From: Schlesneria sp.
GTDB lineage: Bacteria > Planctomycetota > Planctomycetia > Planctomycetales > Planctomycetaceae
Assembly (NCBI GenBank): GCA_028291515.1
Contig: JAQGHU010000081.1
Coordinates: 62,001-126,000 of the forward strand
Direction: 5' to 3'
DNA: 64,000 nucleotides
Positions 26,745-36,233 of the stretch are shown in pieces. The translations under genes and the position numbers were made by a program. A model generated the notes under the pieces. The model was not told the origin of the DNA, did no database searches, and saw only the letters and a program-made list of their open reading frames with translations. Within the stretch, counting starts at the first letter, position 1. Every line of letters starts with the position of its first letter.

Positions 26745-27629
26745 CTATTCTTTGCGCCACAACCATCGCAGCGCGTCGGGCAGGACCGCTCCAGCGTGGT
26801 TGCCATTGTGAGCCCCGTGACCCCAGACCGTCTTCACGTCGTACATTGCAAACTTTAATGCGGATTCCATTTCGAGATTGGCCAACCACCAGTTGCCATG
26901 TTCGTTGTTGACGTCGTGGTCGCCGTCCTGGAGATAGACACGGATCGGTTTGCGTTCGGTCTTGCGAATCAATGACGGGTAAACGTGTCCACCACGAATA
27001 TTTGTGAAACTGCCGATGTTGCTCAGAACGTTGCGGAATTCGTCCGGTCGTTCCCAGGCGACTGTCCAAGCACAGATTCCGCCCGACGACGCACCGCAGA
27101 TGGCGCGTTGTGTCGGATCTGTTGTCAGCTTATAGGTCTTGCCGACCTCCGGAAGAATTTCCTCCAGCAGAAATTGAGCGTACTTGTCACTCAGGGTGTC
27201 ATATTCAACGCTGCGGTTGTTCGCCTGCCAACGTGATGCTGGCAGCGGATCGCCTCGATGTCCCGGATCGATAAAGATACCGATGATTGGTGGCAGTTCG
27301 TCGCGAGCCATCAAGTTGTCGAAGACGACTGGGACTCGGTATTCACCTGTCTTGTTGACGTACGTGTGACCGTCCTGGAAGACCATGACCGCCGTTGGCT
27401 TCGATGCATCGTATTTCGCAGGGACGTAGACGTAGTAGTCGCGAACCGTTCCCTCAAAAATCTGGCTCGTCCAGGAATGCTTTGTGACTTTTCCTTCGAC
27501 GACGCCAGCGATCGGTTTCGAGTCGGAGCCCTGTTCATACTTTTGAGGTTCCGCTGGTTTGTCGCCTTGAGCGATCAGCGGGGATGCAATCAACAACGAA
27601 AGCATCAAGGATGTCGCAATTGAGCGCAT
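26745..27629 (-). CDS. Secreted esterase, Fes/enterochelin-esterase-like
   Basis: 294 residues, signal peptide at 1-20 (TSLMLSLLIASPLIA). The alpha/beta-hydrolase domain has VYVPAKYDASKPTAVMVFQDGHTYV, ICGASSGGICAWTVAWERPDEF (nucleophile Ser in GASSGG) and WGHGAHNGNHAGAVLPDALRWLW with the catalytic His. This is the pattern of putative esterases of the Fes family, widespread in planctomycetes and sometimes acting on plant polysaccharide esters. It precedes the acyl-CoA ligase on the same strand (50 nt gap). ATG 27629 chosen because it begins the signal peptide. Confidence 0.88.
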   Translation of the reverse strand: MRSIATSLMLSLLIASPLIAQGDKPAEPQKYEQGSDSKPIAGVVEGKVTKHSWTSQIFEGTVRDYYVYVPAKYDASKPTAVMVFQDGHTYVNKTGEYRVPVVFDNLMARDELPPIIGIFIDPGHRGDPLPASRWQANNRSVEYDTLSDKYAQFLLEEILPEVGKTYKLTTDPTQRAICGASSGGICAWTVAWERPDEFRNVLSNIGSFTNIRGGHVYPSLIRKTERKPIRVYLQDGDHDVNNEHGNWWLANLEMESALKFAMYDVKTVWGHGAHNGNHAGAVLPDALRWLWRKE

Positions 27630-27736
27630 GGGGAGTTCTCCGAGTGTGGGTCGAGTTGGAATCTTTGCCAAGATAGGCTCAACGAAGTCCGGAAGAAAGG
27701 CATCCGCGTTCAGTCGTGAGCGCCGCGGCGCAGTAT

Positions 27737-28252
27737 CTAGCCTAGATTCTCGCTGAGACGGTCAGGTGTCTTGGCCACGAATCGTCGCAAGACGACTAGC
27801 AAAGCAACGACCGCGACCGTGATCGGCCTCCAGAACGAAGGACCGAAGACGGCCGTCGCTTGAAACATCAAGAATGCAAATATGACCTGCACGAAGTAGT
27901 AGGGAACAATTCGATCCGGCCATCTCAGATCCAGCCACCAGATCACCGTATCTGCGAGCCAGAGAACGCCAAACGCATAATTGACATACAAACCAATGCC
28001 AGACGCGAATCCTGTCATCTCTGCGGTGCGCACCAGGACATGTTCGTAGGCGGCGGCATGACTCCACTGATGCATCCAATGAAATGCCGCCGCAACGTGA
28101 ACAAAGTAGATCGCGCAGCCGCAGGTCCACAGCCACCTCGCGATGCGAAGCGACCTGGCATCACGCGATCCGACTGCGTCCATGCACAGTCGCCCAACAT
28201 AGTAGGCCACGAACAATCGAGCGGTCCAGCGGATGATTGCATCGGCCAGCAC
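27737..28252 (-). CDS. Integral membrane protein, unknown
   Basis: 171 residues with about five hydrophobic segments (LFVAYYVGRLCMDAV, IARWLWTCGCAIYFVHVAAAF, GIGLYVNYAFGVLWLADTVIWWL, VPYYFVQVIFAFLMFQATAVFG, ITVAVVALLVVLRRF). A W-H-x-x-x-H pattern (FHWMHQWSHAAAY) lies between helices two and three. GTG start at 28252 with GAGAAAGG upstream. I recognise it as a planctomycete-type hypothetical only. It is 76 nt downstream of the next gene. Confidence 0.75.
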   Translation of the reverse strand: MLADAIIRWTARLFVAYYVGRLCMDAVGSRDARSLRIARWLWTCGCAIYFVHVAAAFHWMHQWSHAAAYEHVLVRTAEMTGFASGIGLYVNYAFGVLWLADTVIWWLDLRWPDRIVPYYFVQVIFAFLMFQATAVFGPSFWRPITVAVVALLVVLRRFVAKTPDRLSENLG

Positions 28253-28328
28253 TCGACGGCCTTTCTCAAGCGGACGTGAACACCGGGAATGGAAAGTGAT
28301 CCGATGCGGATGTCGCCGAGCTGATCGG

Positions 28329-28880
28329 TCAGCCTGCGGACTGCTCCAAGACTTCCATTTCTTTGCCGTTGAGCGGGTTCAGCCGTTGAACTCGGATGAT
28401 TTTCCATTCCCCTTTTTCGCGTTGAAATGTCAGGATCAGTCGCGCGGGCGAATAGCCCACATCCCCGACACCCACCACATTGAGCGACGCATTCGCGCGA
28501 AAGTGAACCGTCCCTTCAGTGTTGTCTTTCGTCATCGTCGTCTGAAAGTCGCTTAGTCTTAGGTCTTTACCGACCGTTACCAGAACTAAAGCGGAAGCGA
28601 ACTGGAGCTTAATCTGAGGAGCCGTGTCAGAAACGTAGTCCAGCACAGTCGGTTTTTTGTCGCGAAAGTCCTCGCAAAGCTGCACGACCCTCTGCTGCAA
28701 TCGCTCACCTTCGGTGACGATTGCTTGCTCCAGAAAATAGAAGCCACCGCAGAGCAGTAGGAATAACGCCGCCAGGACGAGATGCAACCCGCGGCGATTC
28801 GCATTCCACATCAACAGGAACACCGCCGCCAAAACGGCGGCGATGATCATCGGTGGCCTGGGATTCTCGGAAAACCACAT
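28329..28880 (-). CDS. Membrane-anchored hypothetical with C-terminal NTF2-like-looking domain
   Basis: 183 residues. Two hydrophobic segments near the N-terminus (MIIAAVLAAVFLLMWNA and LHLVLAALFLLLCGGFYFL) precede a coiled region (EGERLQQRVVQLCEDFRDKKPTVLDYVS) and a beta-rich domain (GTVHFRANASLNVVG, GYSPARLILTFQREKGEWKIIRVQRLNP). The ending resembles SnoaL/NTF2-like folds in length and pattern, but this is a guess. It is probably co-transcribed with the preceding gene. Confidence 0.75.
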   Translation of the reverse strand: MWFSENPRPPMIIAAVLAAVFLLMWNANRRGLHLVLAALFLLLCGGFYFLEQAIVTEGERLQQRVVQLCEDFRDKKPTVLDYVSDTAPQIKLQFASALVLVTVGKDLRLSDFQTTMTKDNTEGTVHFRANASLNVVGVGDVGYSPARLILTFQREKGEWKIIRVQRLNPLNGKEMEVLEQSAG

Positions 28881-28976
28881 GAACGCGAACTCTTAATCTG
28901 CGATCGAGATGTGAATCTGAAGCAGCATCATCGGCGCTGCCCTCGATGACCACTATCTACAAACCCTCTATCGCGG

Positions 28977-30494
28977 TCAATTCGCGGCGACTTTTCCCCG
29001 GCGTTCTTGAAGTTGGAATTTCTTCTTCAGAATCGGCGTTCCGGCCGTTTCGACGACCAGGTGATATTCACCCGGTGGTGTGGCATCGCTGAATTGATAG
29101 CTGAAGTTCGTTCGAAACATTTCTCGAGTGGCAATCGATCCCCATTCATCGACAATCACGTTATCACTGTTTTGCAGCTTGCATTTGATAAACATATCGG
29201 CATGCGGGGGAGTCAGATTGCACTGAGCGATCAGCTTTTCGCCTTGTCGGAATTCGGTTCTGCGATTGGCAAGGCGGTCACCCACCAGGATCGTTCCAAT
29301 GTCGATTGCGAAGAATTGATCGGAGATGCGGTAGGGTTCGGTCGGTGCCATCAACTTCGTGACTTCTTCCTGATCCATGGCGACCAACTGGTGGCGGCCT
29401 TCTGGACGGCGTTCCCCGTACAGATCCAACCAATGTTCCACTTCAACGTTGGCGACTGCGAAGAGCGCCATCGAAAATACAAAGGCGGCTCGAGCAGAAG
29501 TTTTCCAGCTATTAGCTGGTTGACCCATCCATTCGCGAAGGGACGTTAGTTTCTGCACGGAAGTCTTCAACCAGCTCAGGCGACGACATTGCCGACGGAA
29601 CCATGCGGCTCCGTTGTGCAGATCCTCTTCGTCCATGTAGGACAAGTAGGTGCAGTAGCAGATCATCGGAAACATCAGCAGTCCCAGTGTCAGAGTGGTC
29701 ATGAAGTGGAACATGATTCCCAAGGGAAGGATGATGGTTCGCCAGCTTCCCTTCCAGCTGAGAAAGATAAACGTCGATTCCCAGATGATTGTGACGTAGG
29801 CAAAGGCCACCAGCATGATCGGATACAGGCTCATGTACTCACCGATCGGGTGCTTGTAATTGATGTGAGTCTGCATCCAGTACTGCAGCATGTCTCCCGT
29901 GAAGAACAATGGCGTGTGCATTTTGGTGATGGCAGCACCGAAGTAGACAACGCCGATAAACAGCTGCAGCAGGCGACGCGGCCAGGCCGGAAACTTCTGG
30001 TATTCGGCGGACGGTTGTCCGGGCCAATGGTTTCTCTTGCGCCCGGCCAACCAGGCATCAACGGACCACAGGCTGCCGCTGGCCGAAAGTGTCAGGAGGA
30101 ACAGCACGTGTGTTGCGATCACGGTATACTTGGTCAGCGTGCTGACGTAATCCAGCATCGTGAAATAGGTGAACAACACCGCCGAGATCGCCAGCGAGAC
30201 TCGCGTACACCAGCCAATCGACGCGGTCAGTAGCGTGAAGATCATGATGGCGTACAACGCCATCGCAACGGTCCCCGAAAACTCCGGCAGCAAGCTGTAG
30301 CCATAGCCAGTGGATAGCTGTGCGGTGGCACCATCGCTGGAAAAAATTTCTCGAACAACATACCAGCGAGGAATAACCATTCCCATCAAGGCGATGGGGA
30401 ACACAATTCGCAACAAGGCCATGGCATAGGGAACTTCCATCGCAAAGAAAAAGCGATCGACTCGTGCCTGGAACCCGTCGTTCTGCGTTGTCAT
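28977..30494 (-). CDS. HTTM-domain (gamma-carboxylase-like) membrane protein
   Basis: 505-residue multi-pass protein with the horizontally-transferred transmembrane (HTTM) domain related to vitamin-K-dependent gamma-glutamyl carboxylase: MEVPYAMALLRIVFPIALMGMVIPRWYVV, several helices, then GVVYFGAAITKMHTPLFFTGDMLQYWM and PLGIMFHFMTTLTLGLLMFPMICYCTYLSYMDEED. A soluble C-terminal domain of about 120 residues follows. Start ATG 30494 with GGAGG upstream. Bacterial substrates are unknown. It is paired with the next gene (43 nt gap). Confidence 0.88.
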   Translation of the reverse strand: MTTQNDGFQARVDRFFFAMEVPYAMALLRIVFPIALMGMVIPRWYVVREIFSSDGATAQLSTGYGYSLLPEFSGTVAMALYAIMIFTLLTASIGWCTRVSLAISAVLFTYFTMLDYVSTLTKYTVIATHVLFLLTLSASGSLWSVDAWLAGRKRNHWPGQPSAEYQKFPAWPRRLLQLFIGVVYFGAAITKMHTPLFFTGDMLQYWMQTHINYKHPIGEYMSLYPIMLVAFAYVTIIWESTFIFLSWKGSWRTIILPLGIMFHFMTTLTLGLLMFPMICYCTYLSYMDEEDLHNGAAWFRRQCRRLSWLKTSVQKLTSLREWMGQPANSWKTSARAAFVFSMALFAVANVEVEHWLDLYGERRPEGRHQLVAMDQEEVTKLMAPTEPYRISDQFFAIDIGTILVGDRLANRRTEFRQGEKLIAQCNLTPPHADMFIKCKLQNSDNVIVDEWGSIATREMFRTNFSYQFSDATPPGEYHLVVETAGTPILKKKFQLQERRGKVAAN

Positions 30495-30537
30495 TCTGCG
30501 GCCTCCTGCCTGCAAGATCAGATGGTAATCGAGTCGA

Positions 30538-31203
30538 TTAGTTCGCATTCGGGCGCGACCACGGCAGATCGGCGTCGGGTGTTTCGACTCCGGTGCCAGA
30601 AGATGATGTCGTTCGCTGACTGGGGTCAACCGCGTAGAATGGCTTGCCACGCAGCGAATCCGCCTTAAGGCGTGGATTGTCCGTCACGGAGAGATTCGTC
30701 AGATAAGTGATGTAATCGCCGTTCCCTTGCAGGACCATGCCGTCGCTGTCGAAGGTCGCCTTCAGCCAGAAATAGCTGTGAGGATCCTTTTCTTCGTCGA
30801 AACGTGCGGCCCACAGTTGCTCAGACAGGTTGTACTTCTTCGGCCAGGTTTCCTCGAGCAGGAAAAACCGCGTGATCGGTTCGTGATCGGTGTACCGCAG
30901 CGTGTTTTTTGCAATCTTAGCATGCGCGTTACCAATCGCGTCGTATTGGTCGCGTTCCAGGTCTCCGTAGGGAGAGAACGTATTCCAAGGCGGCGGACAG
31001 AGGCGATAGTAGGCGCCACTTTCCCCCTCCGCGACCAGGTGATAACGAACCTCGTGAGCCGACCACCCGCAGAACATGTCCCAGACGAAGAAATACACCG
31101 CAGGGTGAGAGGACATACCAAAGTTCATGGCATGGCAACTCACTCCCAAGGCCAATGCCGTCAGGTACGAACCAATTATGAGCTTGGCCAACCAGCGTTT
31201 CAT
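30538..31203 (-). CDS. Membrane-associated hypothetical paired with HTTM protein
   Basis: 221 residues with one hydrophobic N-terminal segment (LIIGSYLTALALGVSCHAMNF) and a soluble part rich in aromatic residues (YRLCPPPWNTFSPYGDLERDQYD, TRFFLLEETWPKKYNLSEQLW). Its direct coupling to the HTTM gene suggests a partner or substrate-presenting role, but no motif proves it. Start ATG 31203 with GGAAGGAG about 7 nt upstream. Confidence 0.75.
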   Translation of the reverse strand: MKRWLAKLIIGSYLTALALGVSCHAMNFGMSSHPAVYFFVWDMFCGWSAHEVRYHLVAEGESGAYYRLCPPPWNTFSPYGDLERDQYDAIGNAHAKIAKNTLRYTDHEPITRFFLLEETWPKKYNLSEQLWAARFDEEKDPHSYFWLKATFDSDGMVLQGNGDYITYLTNLSVTDNPRLKADSLRGKPFYAVDPSQRTTSSSGTGVETPDADLPWSRPNAN

Positions 31204-31507
31204 GCGGGCTCCTTCCGTGGAACGTCTGCAGCGGACAATTGACACAAACAGGCCTTTTCTGCCGGTTATCGCAGAGCGGGAGCTTATTGATCTCAGACAA
31301 TGGGTCAAGATCAACTCGCGCAACTTGGCCACCACCGAATCATTTTCTGGCCAGAGTTGTTGTTCCAATTGTGCCTACAGTTGCCGAAACCTTTGTCGAT
31401 CTTGACCGACTTCAAGAATTCACCTTAAATCCCGTCCGCTAAATACCCCCAGACGTTTTGCGATTGCCAAGCAAACCCTACCTATCACCGCATCGCCGCG
31501 GGACGCA
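31204..31507. other. Divergent intergenic region
   Basis: 304 bp between the minus-strand HTTM-pair operon and the plus-strand lptF/G-like gene. It must hold two promoters. I see no strong inverted repeat, riboswitch or small ORF that stands out. Confidence 0.4.
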
Positions 31508-32632
31508 ATGACCTTCGATCGCTATCTGCTGCGCAGCTTCTTCCACACGTTTGGGGTGTGCTTCATCACCACGTTCGGGTTGGTGATCATTATCGACCTG
31601 CTTGAGAACCTTGACGAATTCCTGACACGCAATGGCGATAAAGGGACCACGTCACTGCTGAAGTCAATTGCTGAGTGCTACGCCTATCAATCGGTCTTTT
31701 TCCTCGATCGCGCCGGCCCCGCGCTGACCATCATTTCACTGATGGTTCTGCTGGTCCTGCTTCAGCGCAGCGGCGAACTTCATCCGCTGCTGGCGGCGGG
31801 AATTCCCATGTATCGCGTGCTGACTCCGCTGATCATTGCCAGTTCGGGCGTCTACATGCTGCTGGCACTCAACCAGGAATTTGTCGTCCCGCAGATTGCC
31901 CACGCTGCGTACGAATCACGCGGTGGTGGCGCTGCCACGCGACATGATGTCGAATCCTTCACGGACCACACGACGGGAATCTCGATCGATGGGCGAGCGA
32001 TGCGCTTGTCCAGTCGTACGATTGATCAAGCATCGTTCGTGCTTCCGGCTCCAGGAATGGTGAGTGAAATCACAAGCCTGGAAGCACCGACCGCAACATT
32101 CTTTCCGGCGCGAGGCAAACGGCCTGCGGGTTGGCTGCTCAGAAGTGTGTCGCCAACACCTGCCGAATTGAAGCACCGGTTGACCGAGGCCGGACGCGAG
32201 ACAGTCTGGTTACCTGCGAATACTCCTAATGTCTTCGTCGTTTCCTCGCTGAGCGCCGACCAGCTGTGTCAACGCAGCTCCAGCTATTCGCTGCTCTCAA
32301 CAACACAATTACTGGAACGAATTCGTTGCCCTGCATTCGGCCTGGTTTCTGTCCATCGGCTTGTGCTTCATTTCCATGCCCGGCTTGTCCAGCCATTGCT
32401 CAATATCATTGCGATTCTGATCGTCGTTCCGTTGATGGTGCGACGTGAGAGTCCCGGTATCGTTGCGGATTCGGCCTTGTGCGGCTTTGTCCTGGCATCG
32501 CTTTTTGGTGTCGTGCAAGGGAGCCAGATGCTAGGGGCAAACCAGATCATTCCGGCCGACCTCGCCGCGTGGTTTCCAGTTGTGATCGGCGGGGCAATCT
32601 CGGCCTGGCTCTCCGGCGTGATTCGAACATAG
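31508..32632 (+). CDS. LptF/LptG-family permease
   Basis: 374-residue YjgP/YjgQ-type protein that forms the membrane part of the lipopolysaccharide exporter LptBFG. N-terminal TM helix (LLRSFFHTFGVCFITTFGLVIIIDLLENLDEF), a group near SLMVLLVLLQRSGELHPLLAAGIPMYRVL, a periplasmic jellyroll middle, and C-terminal helices (LHFHARLVQPLLNIIAILIVVPLMVRRE, ALCGFVLASLFGVVQG). Other Lpt genes are not in the window. Length is close to the family norm (about 360). Confidence 0.9.
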   Translation: MTFDRYLLRSFFHTFGVCFITTFGLVIIIDLLENLDEFLTRNGDKGTTSLLKSIAECYAYQSVFFLDRAGPALTIISLMVLLVLLQRSGELHPLLAAGIPMYRVLTPLIIASSGVYMLLALNQEFVVPQIAHAAYESRGGGAATRHDVESFTDHTTGISIDGRAMRLSSRTIDQASFVLPAPGMVSEITSLEAPTATFFPARGKRPAGWLLRSVSPTPAELKHRLTEAGRETVWLPANTPNVFVVSSLSADQLCQRSSSYSLLSTTQLLERIRCPAFGLVSVHRLVLHFHARLVQPLLNIIAILIVVPLMVRRESPGIVADSALCGFVLASLFGVVQGSQMLGANQIIPADLAAWFPVVIGGAISAWLSGVIRT

Positions 32633-32668
32633 TGACTTAGCACGCGATGAGAAGTGGGAGTCAAGTGA

Positions 32669-34291
32669 GTGACGGAAACAGTGCCAGTCCTGAATCAGCC
32701 GACGCAGATCATGCGGTTGCCGCGCATGCTGCTCGATTCAGGACGATGGGGCATCCTGCTGCTTCTGGTCGTGCTGCTGATTCTTCGGGTAGGTTACCTG
32801 CTGATCTGTCCGCTCGATCTTGTCCCTGATGAAGCCTACTACTGGGATTGGTCTCGGCAACTCGATTGGAGCTACTACAGCAAGCCACCGATGATTGCCT
32901 GGCTGATTGCGTTCTCGACATTCATTGGCGGAGACACCGAGTTCGCGATCCGATTTCCCGCCGCATTGATGGGAACGCTTGGTCTGTGGCCGGTCTACGA
33001 GTTAGGCCGGTCGATGTACGATCATCGAATCGGACTCTGGGCGTTCTTGATTGTAGCCGCATCTCCCGGAATGACGGTGCTCTGCTTATTGATGACGATC
33101 GACGCGCCATTCCTCGTGGCGTGGACAGCGTCGCTCTACTGCTTGTGGCGGCTGTTTGCCGCGGAACAGCCTGTTTTGAAATGGCTAGTGCCAGCAATCC
33201 TGGCCACCGGCGTGGGCCTGCTGACGAAACAGTCGGCAATGGGCCTGATACCTTTGATGATGTTGTTTCTGCTGACCGGCAAGTCCGATCGGCCACGATT
33301 CAAGACTGCGGCGTTGTGGCTGTGGATCTGCGGTAGCCTGGCGTTTCTGCTGCCGGTAATCTTCTGGAACAATCATCACTCCTGGGTCACGCTGGAACAC
33401 ACGAGTCGACATTTCGGATCGCAGCCGGTCTCGGCTCTCAGGCACGTGACGAGATTTCTGGAATTCATCGCGTCGCAATTTGGCATTCTTTCGCCGCTGG
33501 TTTGCTGGATGATGCTGGTTGTGGTTGCGACAGTCCTGGTGATGCTTCCACGCCTCGAACGTCGCGAGCGTTTCCTGCTGTGCTTTGGCGGAATTCCACT
33601 GATCGCCGTCACCGCCCTCAGTCTGTTCCAACAAGTCCAACCGAATTGGGCGATCGCATTGCACCTCCCAGGCCTGATTCTCCTCGCGGCATGGGGTGGC
33701 GGGGCGCTGCCGTTGTCGTTGCGATTGGATGCTTGGAGGAAGTGGCTTCCCACGTTTGTTGGCTTCAGTGCCGTGATGTCGGTTGGCGTGGCGATCGCTC
33801 CGTTCGTGATCCCGAACTCCTCGGTGGCCGGCACTGCTTTCGATCCGACATTCCGATTGCGCGGCTGGCGAGACTTGGGTCAACAGGTGGCGACAATCAT
33901 GCAGAACCTCCCGCAGCATGAGGATGTTCTGGTCATTGCCGCCACGTCGCGCGGGCCCGTCAGTGAACTCGCTTACTACCTTCCGGGGAAGCCCCGGGTT
34001 TATCGTTGGAACGTCGGTCAAGTGGTCGATTCACAGCACGACTTGTGGAGCGGTCCCTCCGATGCCCACAAGCTTGATGCGGTGATCATCACGGACGGCG
34101 TCGCCAAGGTGCCAAAACGCCTGGCACAATCGTTCAGTTCTGTCACTGAAATTGGACCGGTCCACGTATCGCTCGGTTCTCGAAAAAGCCGCCACTATCG
34201 GATCTGGCGAGGCGAGTCGTTTGAGGCTTGGCCTGACCGATTGACACCACCACAGCGTCTTGCCAACCATCAAGATCCCATTTTGCCATAG
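32669..34291 (+). CDS. GT39/ArnT-like integral membrane glycosyltransferase
   Basis: 540-residue GT-C glycosyltransferase. VPDEAYYWDWSRQLDWSYYSKPPMIAWLI is the catalytic acidic loop after TM1 typical of PMT_2/ArnT enzymes, which move a sugar from polyprenyl phosphate onto a protein or lipid. About ten hydrophobic helices follow and a C-terminal soluble domain of 130 residues. Start is a GTG at 32669 with GGGAG 8 nt upstream. It is 36 nt after the LptF/G-like gene and 11 nt before the PAP2 gene, so an envelope-lipid operon is likely. Confidence 0.9.
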   Translation: MTETVPVLNQPTQIMRLPRMLLDSGRWGILLLLVVLLILRVGYLLICPLDLVPDEAYYWDWSRQLDWSYYSKPPMIAWLIAFSTFIGGDTEFAIRFPAALMGTLGLWPVYELGRSMYDHRIGLWAFLIVAASPGMTVLCLLMTIDAPFLVAWTASLYCLWRLFAAEQPVLKWLVPAILATGVGLLTKQSAMGLIPLMMLFLLTGKSDRPRFKTAALWLWICGSLAFLLPVIFWNNHHSWVTLEHTSRHFGSQPVSALRHVTRFLEFIASQFGILSPLVCWMMLVVVATVLVMLPRLERRERFLLCFGGIPLIAVTALSLFQQVQPNWAIALHLPGLILLAAWGGGALPLSLRLDAWRKWLPTFVGFSAVMSVGVAIAPFVIPNSSVAGTAFDPTFRLRGWRDLGQQVATIMQNLPQHEDVLVIAATSRGPVSELAYYLPGKPRVYRWNVGQVVDSQHDLWSGPSDAHKLDAVIITDGVAKVPKRLAQSFSSVTEIGPVHVSLGSRKSRHYRIWRGESFEAWPDRLTPPQRLANHQDPILP

Positions 34292-34302
34292 CAGAAAATG
34301 CC

Positions 34303-35139
34303 ATGAATGCATCCGCTGCCATCATCGAAGCCCCGCACACGATCCCGCCGTTCGCCCCGGCTCGTCGAGTTCACAATTTCCGAGTGGAAGAACATGCGGG
34401 TTTCTTCCAGCGTCGCTGGCCATTGTTTCGTCCGATGGTGGGACTAGTCTTAGCGAGCCTGCTAATCCGATGGTCCGATTTTGACATTTGGGTCTCCAGC
34501 TTCTTCTACGATCAGACGACAGGCGTCTGGCCCTACGAATTGGCAGAACCGTGGCTCTCCATTTACCGACAGGGAACAATCCCCTCAATTGTCATGGGTG
34601 TCGCTGGCCTGATTGTTGGATTCGTTGGCCGTTGGATCTTACCCCGAGCAGAGTGGCGTCGCTCCAAGGCGATCCAGCGCGCCGGCCTGTTCCTTGGTCT
34701 GTCACTGGCGATCGGCCCTGGGTTGATTGTGAACGTGGGATTCAAGCAACTCTGGGGACGACCGCGCCCCATTCAGTGCGCTACATTTAACGGTGACAGA
34801 GAGTTCCTGCCCGTCGGGACGTGGGCTCGTGAGCGACACAGTAATTCGTCGTTTCCTTCCGGTCACGCCGCGGTGGCGTTCTATATGATGATGCCAGGTT
34901 TTGTCACAGCTAAACGCAGACCCTATTTGACGGCGGCGTTCTTTCTGACGGGCACGGCGTTCGGGCTCGGCATGGGCCTGACGCGCGTCATCCAGGGAGG
35001 CCACTTTGTCTCGGACATCCTCTGGGCGGGAGCCCTGGTTTATCTCACGGGGGCGGCCCTGGCGTGGATCATTTTACGCAACGACGACCTGACACTATCC
35101 GGGGAGACCGTCGTCGACGCGAAACAGCATCAAGCCTGA
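34303..35139 (+). CDS. PAP2-family lipid phosphatase
   Basis: 278-residue membrane phosphatase with the three PAP2 motifs: KQLWGRPRP, SFPSGHAAVAFYMMM and LTRVIQGGHFVSDILWAG. About five hydrophobic segments surround them. It probably removes phosphate from a polyprenyl or phospholipid phosphate, which fits with the upstream polyprenyl-phosphate-dependent glycosyltransferase. It converges on the next gene, overlapping its end by 10 nt. Confidence 0.92.
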   Translation: MNASAAIIEAPHTIPPFAPARRVHNFRVEEHAGFFQRRWPLFRPMVGLVLASLLIRWSDFDIWVSSFFYDQTTGVWPYELAEPWLSIYRQGTIPSIVMGVAGLIVGFVGRWILPRAEWRRSKAIQRAGLFLGLSLAIGPGLIVNVGFKQLWGRPRPIQCATFNGDREFLPVGTWARERHSNSSFPSGHAAVAFYMMMPGFVTAKRRPYLTAAFFLTGTAFGLGMGLTRVIQGGHFVSDILWAGALVYLTGAALAWIILRNDDLTLSGETVVDAKQHQA

Positions 35140-36098
35140 CTCCAGGCTAGTCCCAACGCTCCCAAGGCGTAGAACGTATACTCAACGTCAGTCGCCTGAT
35201 CCCACGTTGCCGCTCGAAATCCTCCGCTTGGCTGCTCCAGCGACAAAATGAATTGCTCGACTCGTTGGGGCGAGATCAGCGTTCGATCATCTAGGTCCAG
35301 GCAGGTCAGATAGCCCGTGAATGTCGATAAGGTATCGGCGAACGGAATTCGCGAGTTCGCCTGAAAGCCACCTTCATCGCTGCGCACGTCCTTCAAAAAC
35401 GCCAGCACATCCTCGCGCAGATTGGGGCCGACCTTCGCATGCAGTGTCAGCACCGCGACTGCCGCGGCCGTCGGATTTGTACCACTACGTTTCATCGGTG
35501 CGATCTCAACGAAGCCCCCGTCATCGCGTTGACGATCCAGGATGAACTTCACCAGCAGTTCAGGTGACGGCACTGGTTGGCCGATCAGCTCTTTGCAGAG
35601 GGCGACCAGAAACGAATGATAGGTGCTGCCAATCGCACCTTCCCGCGTCTTCGCATAGCCCCCGTCCGCGGTCCGGAAACCTTCCAGAATCTCCCCTAAT
35701 TGCTGTGGCCAGTTCGTATCTGCGTTCGCCAGCACATTGATTCCGGAAGCGACCTGAACAACGAGTGCGGAATACAGCCAGCTCACAACATCGATCACGC
35801 TGGCCTGACGATGTCGCGATGTCAACAGGTACTGGGACACTCGGCGGGCGTCGTCAGCATCAAAGGCCTTGATCGCAACGAGCGCGCGAATCCCGAATGC
35901 CGTGTAATACAGATCGGATTCGCGACCTTCAGGCTCGGCCTGGGGATCGTCGTTGGGCAACCCGCGACCGCCGAAACCACCATCGGGATTCTGTTGCGAC
36001 AGGAGAAACTGGCGATGACGTTCGCGTCGCGGCGCATCCAGACGAGTCAGACCCTCAGACAGTCGCTCATCCAGACGAAACAGATAAGGAGTTGCCAT
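35130..36098 (-). CDS. Prenyltransferase/terpenoid-cyclase repeat protein (GGTase-beta-like)
   Basis: 322 residues built of alpha/alpha-barrel repeats with the signature QNPDGGFGG, RTADGGYAK, QRDDGGFVE, RSDEGGFQA and EQPSGGFRAA, as in the beta subunits of protein prenyltransferases and in terpene cyclases. No DXDD motif is present and no alpha subunit lies nearby. It is last in the 43-35 kb minus-strand block and 135 nt downstream of the DUF116-polyprenyl synthase gene. Role unknown; a carrier or binder of an isoprenoid chain is plausible. Confidence 0.85.
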   Translation of the reverse strand: MATPYLFRLDERLSEGLTRLDAPRRERHRQFLLSQQNPDGGFGGRGLPNDDPQAEPEGRESDLYYTAFGIRALVAIKAFDADDARRVSQYLLTSRHRQASVIDVVSWLYSALVVQVASGINVLANADTNWPQQLGEILEGFRTADGGYAKTREGAIGSTYHSFLVALCKELIGQPVPSPELLVKFILDRQRDDGGFVEIAPMKRSGTNPTAAAVAVLTLHAKVGPNLREDVLAFLKDVRSDEGGFQANSRIPFADTLSTFTGYLTCLDLDDRTLISPQRVEQFILSLEQPSGGFRAATWDQATDVEYTFYALGALGLAWSQA

Positions 36099-36233
36099 GG
36101 ACTATTGAACCAACATTGAGTTGCCATGGCGTCAATCTGCGAGCGCCATCACAGAGGTAGTCAATCTCGCCAAGAGATTGGGTCTTCAAGGTCTACACCG
36201 CTCTCAATCTGCCTCTTCAACGCTTAGAGGCCA

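Noticed and set aside
33185-34021. Antisense frame of 278 codons opposite the glycosyltransferase
   Set aside because: Arg/Gln/His-rich shadow with no motif; the glycosyltransferase frame is well supported.
35130-36098. Protein farnesyl/geranylgeranyl transferase of eukaryotic type
   Set aside because: No alpha subunit, no CaaX protein context; repeats alone fit many terpenoid-binding proteins.
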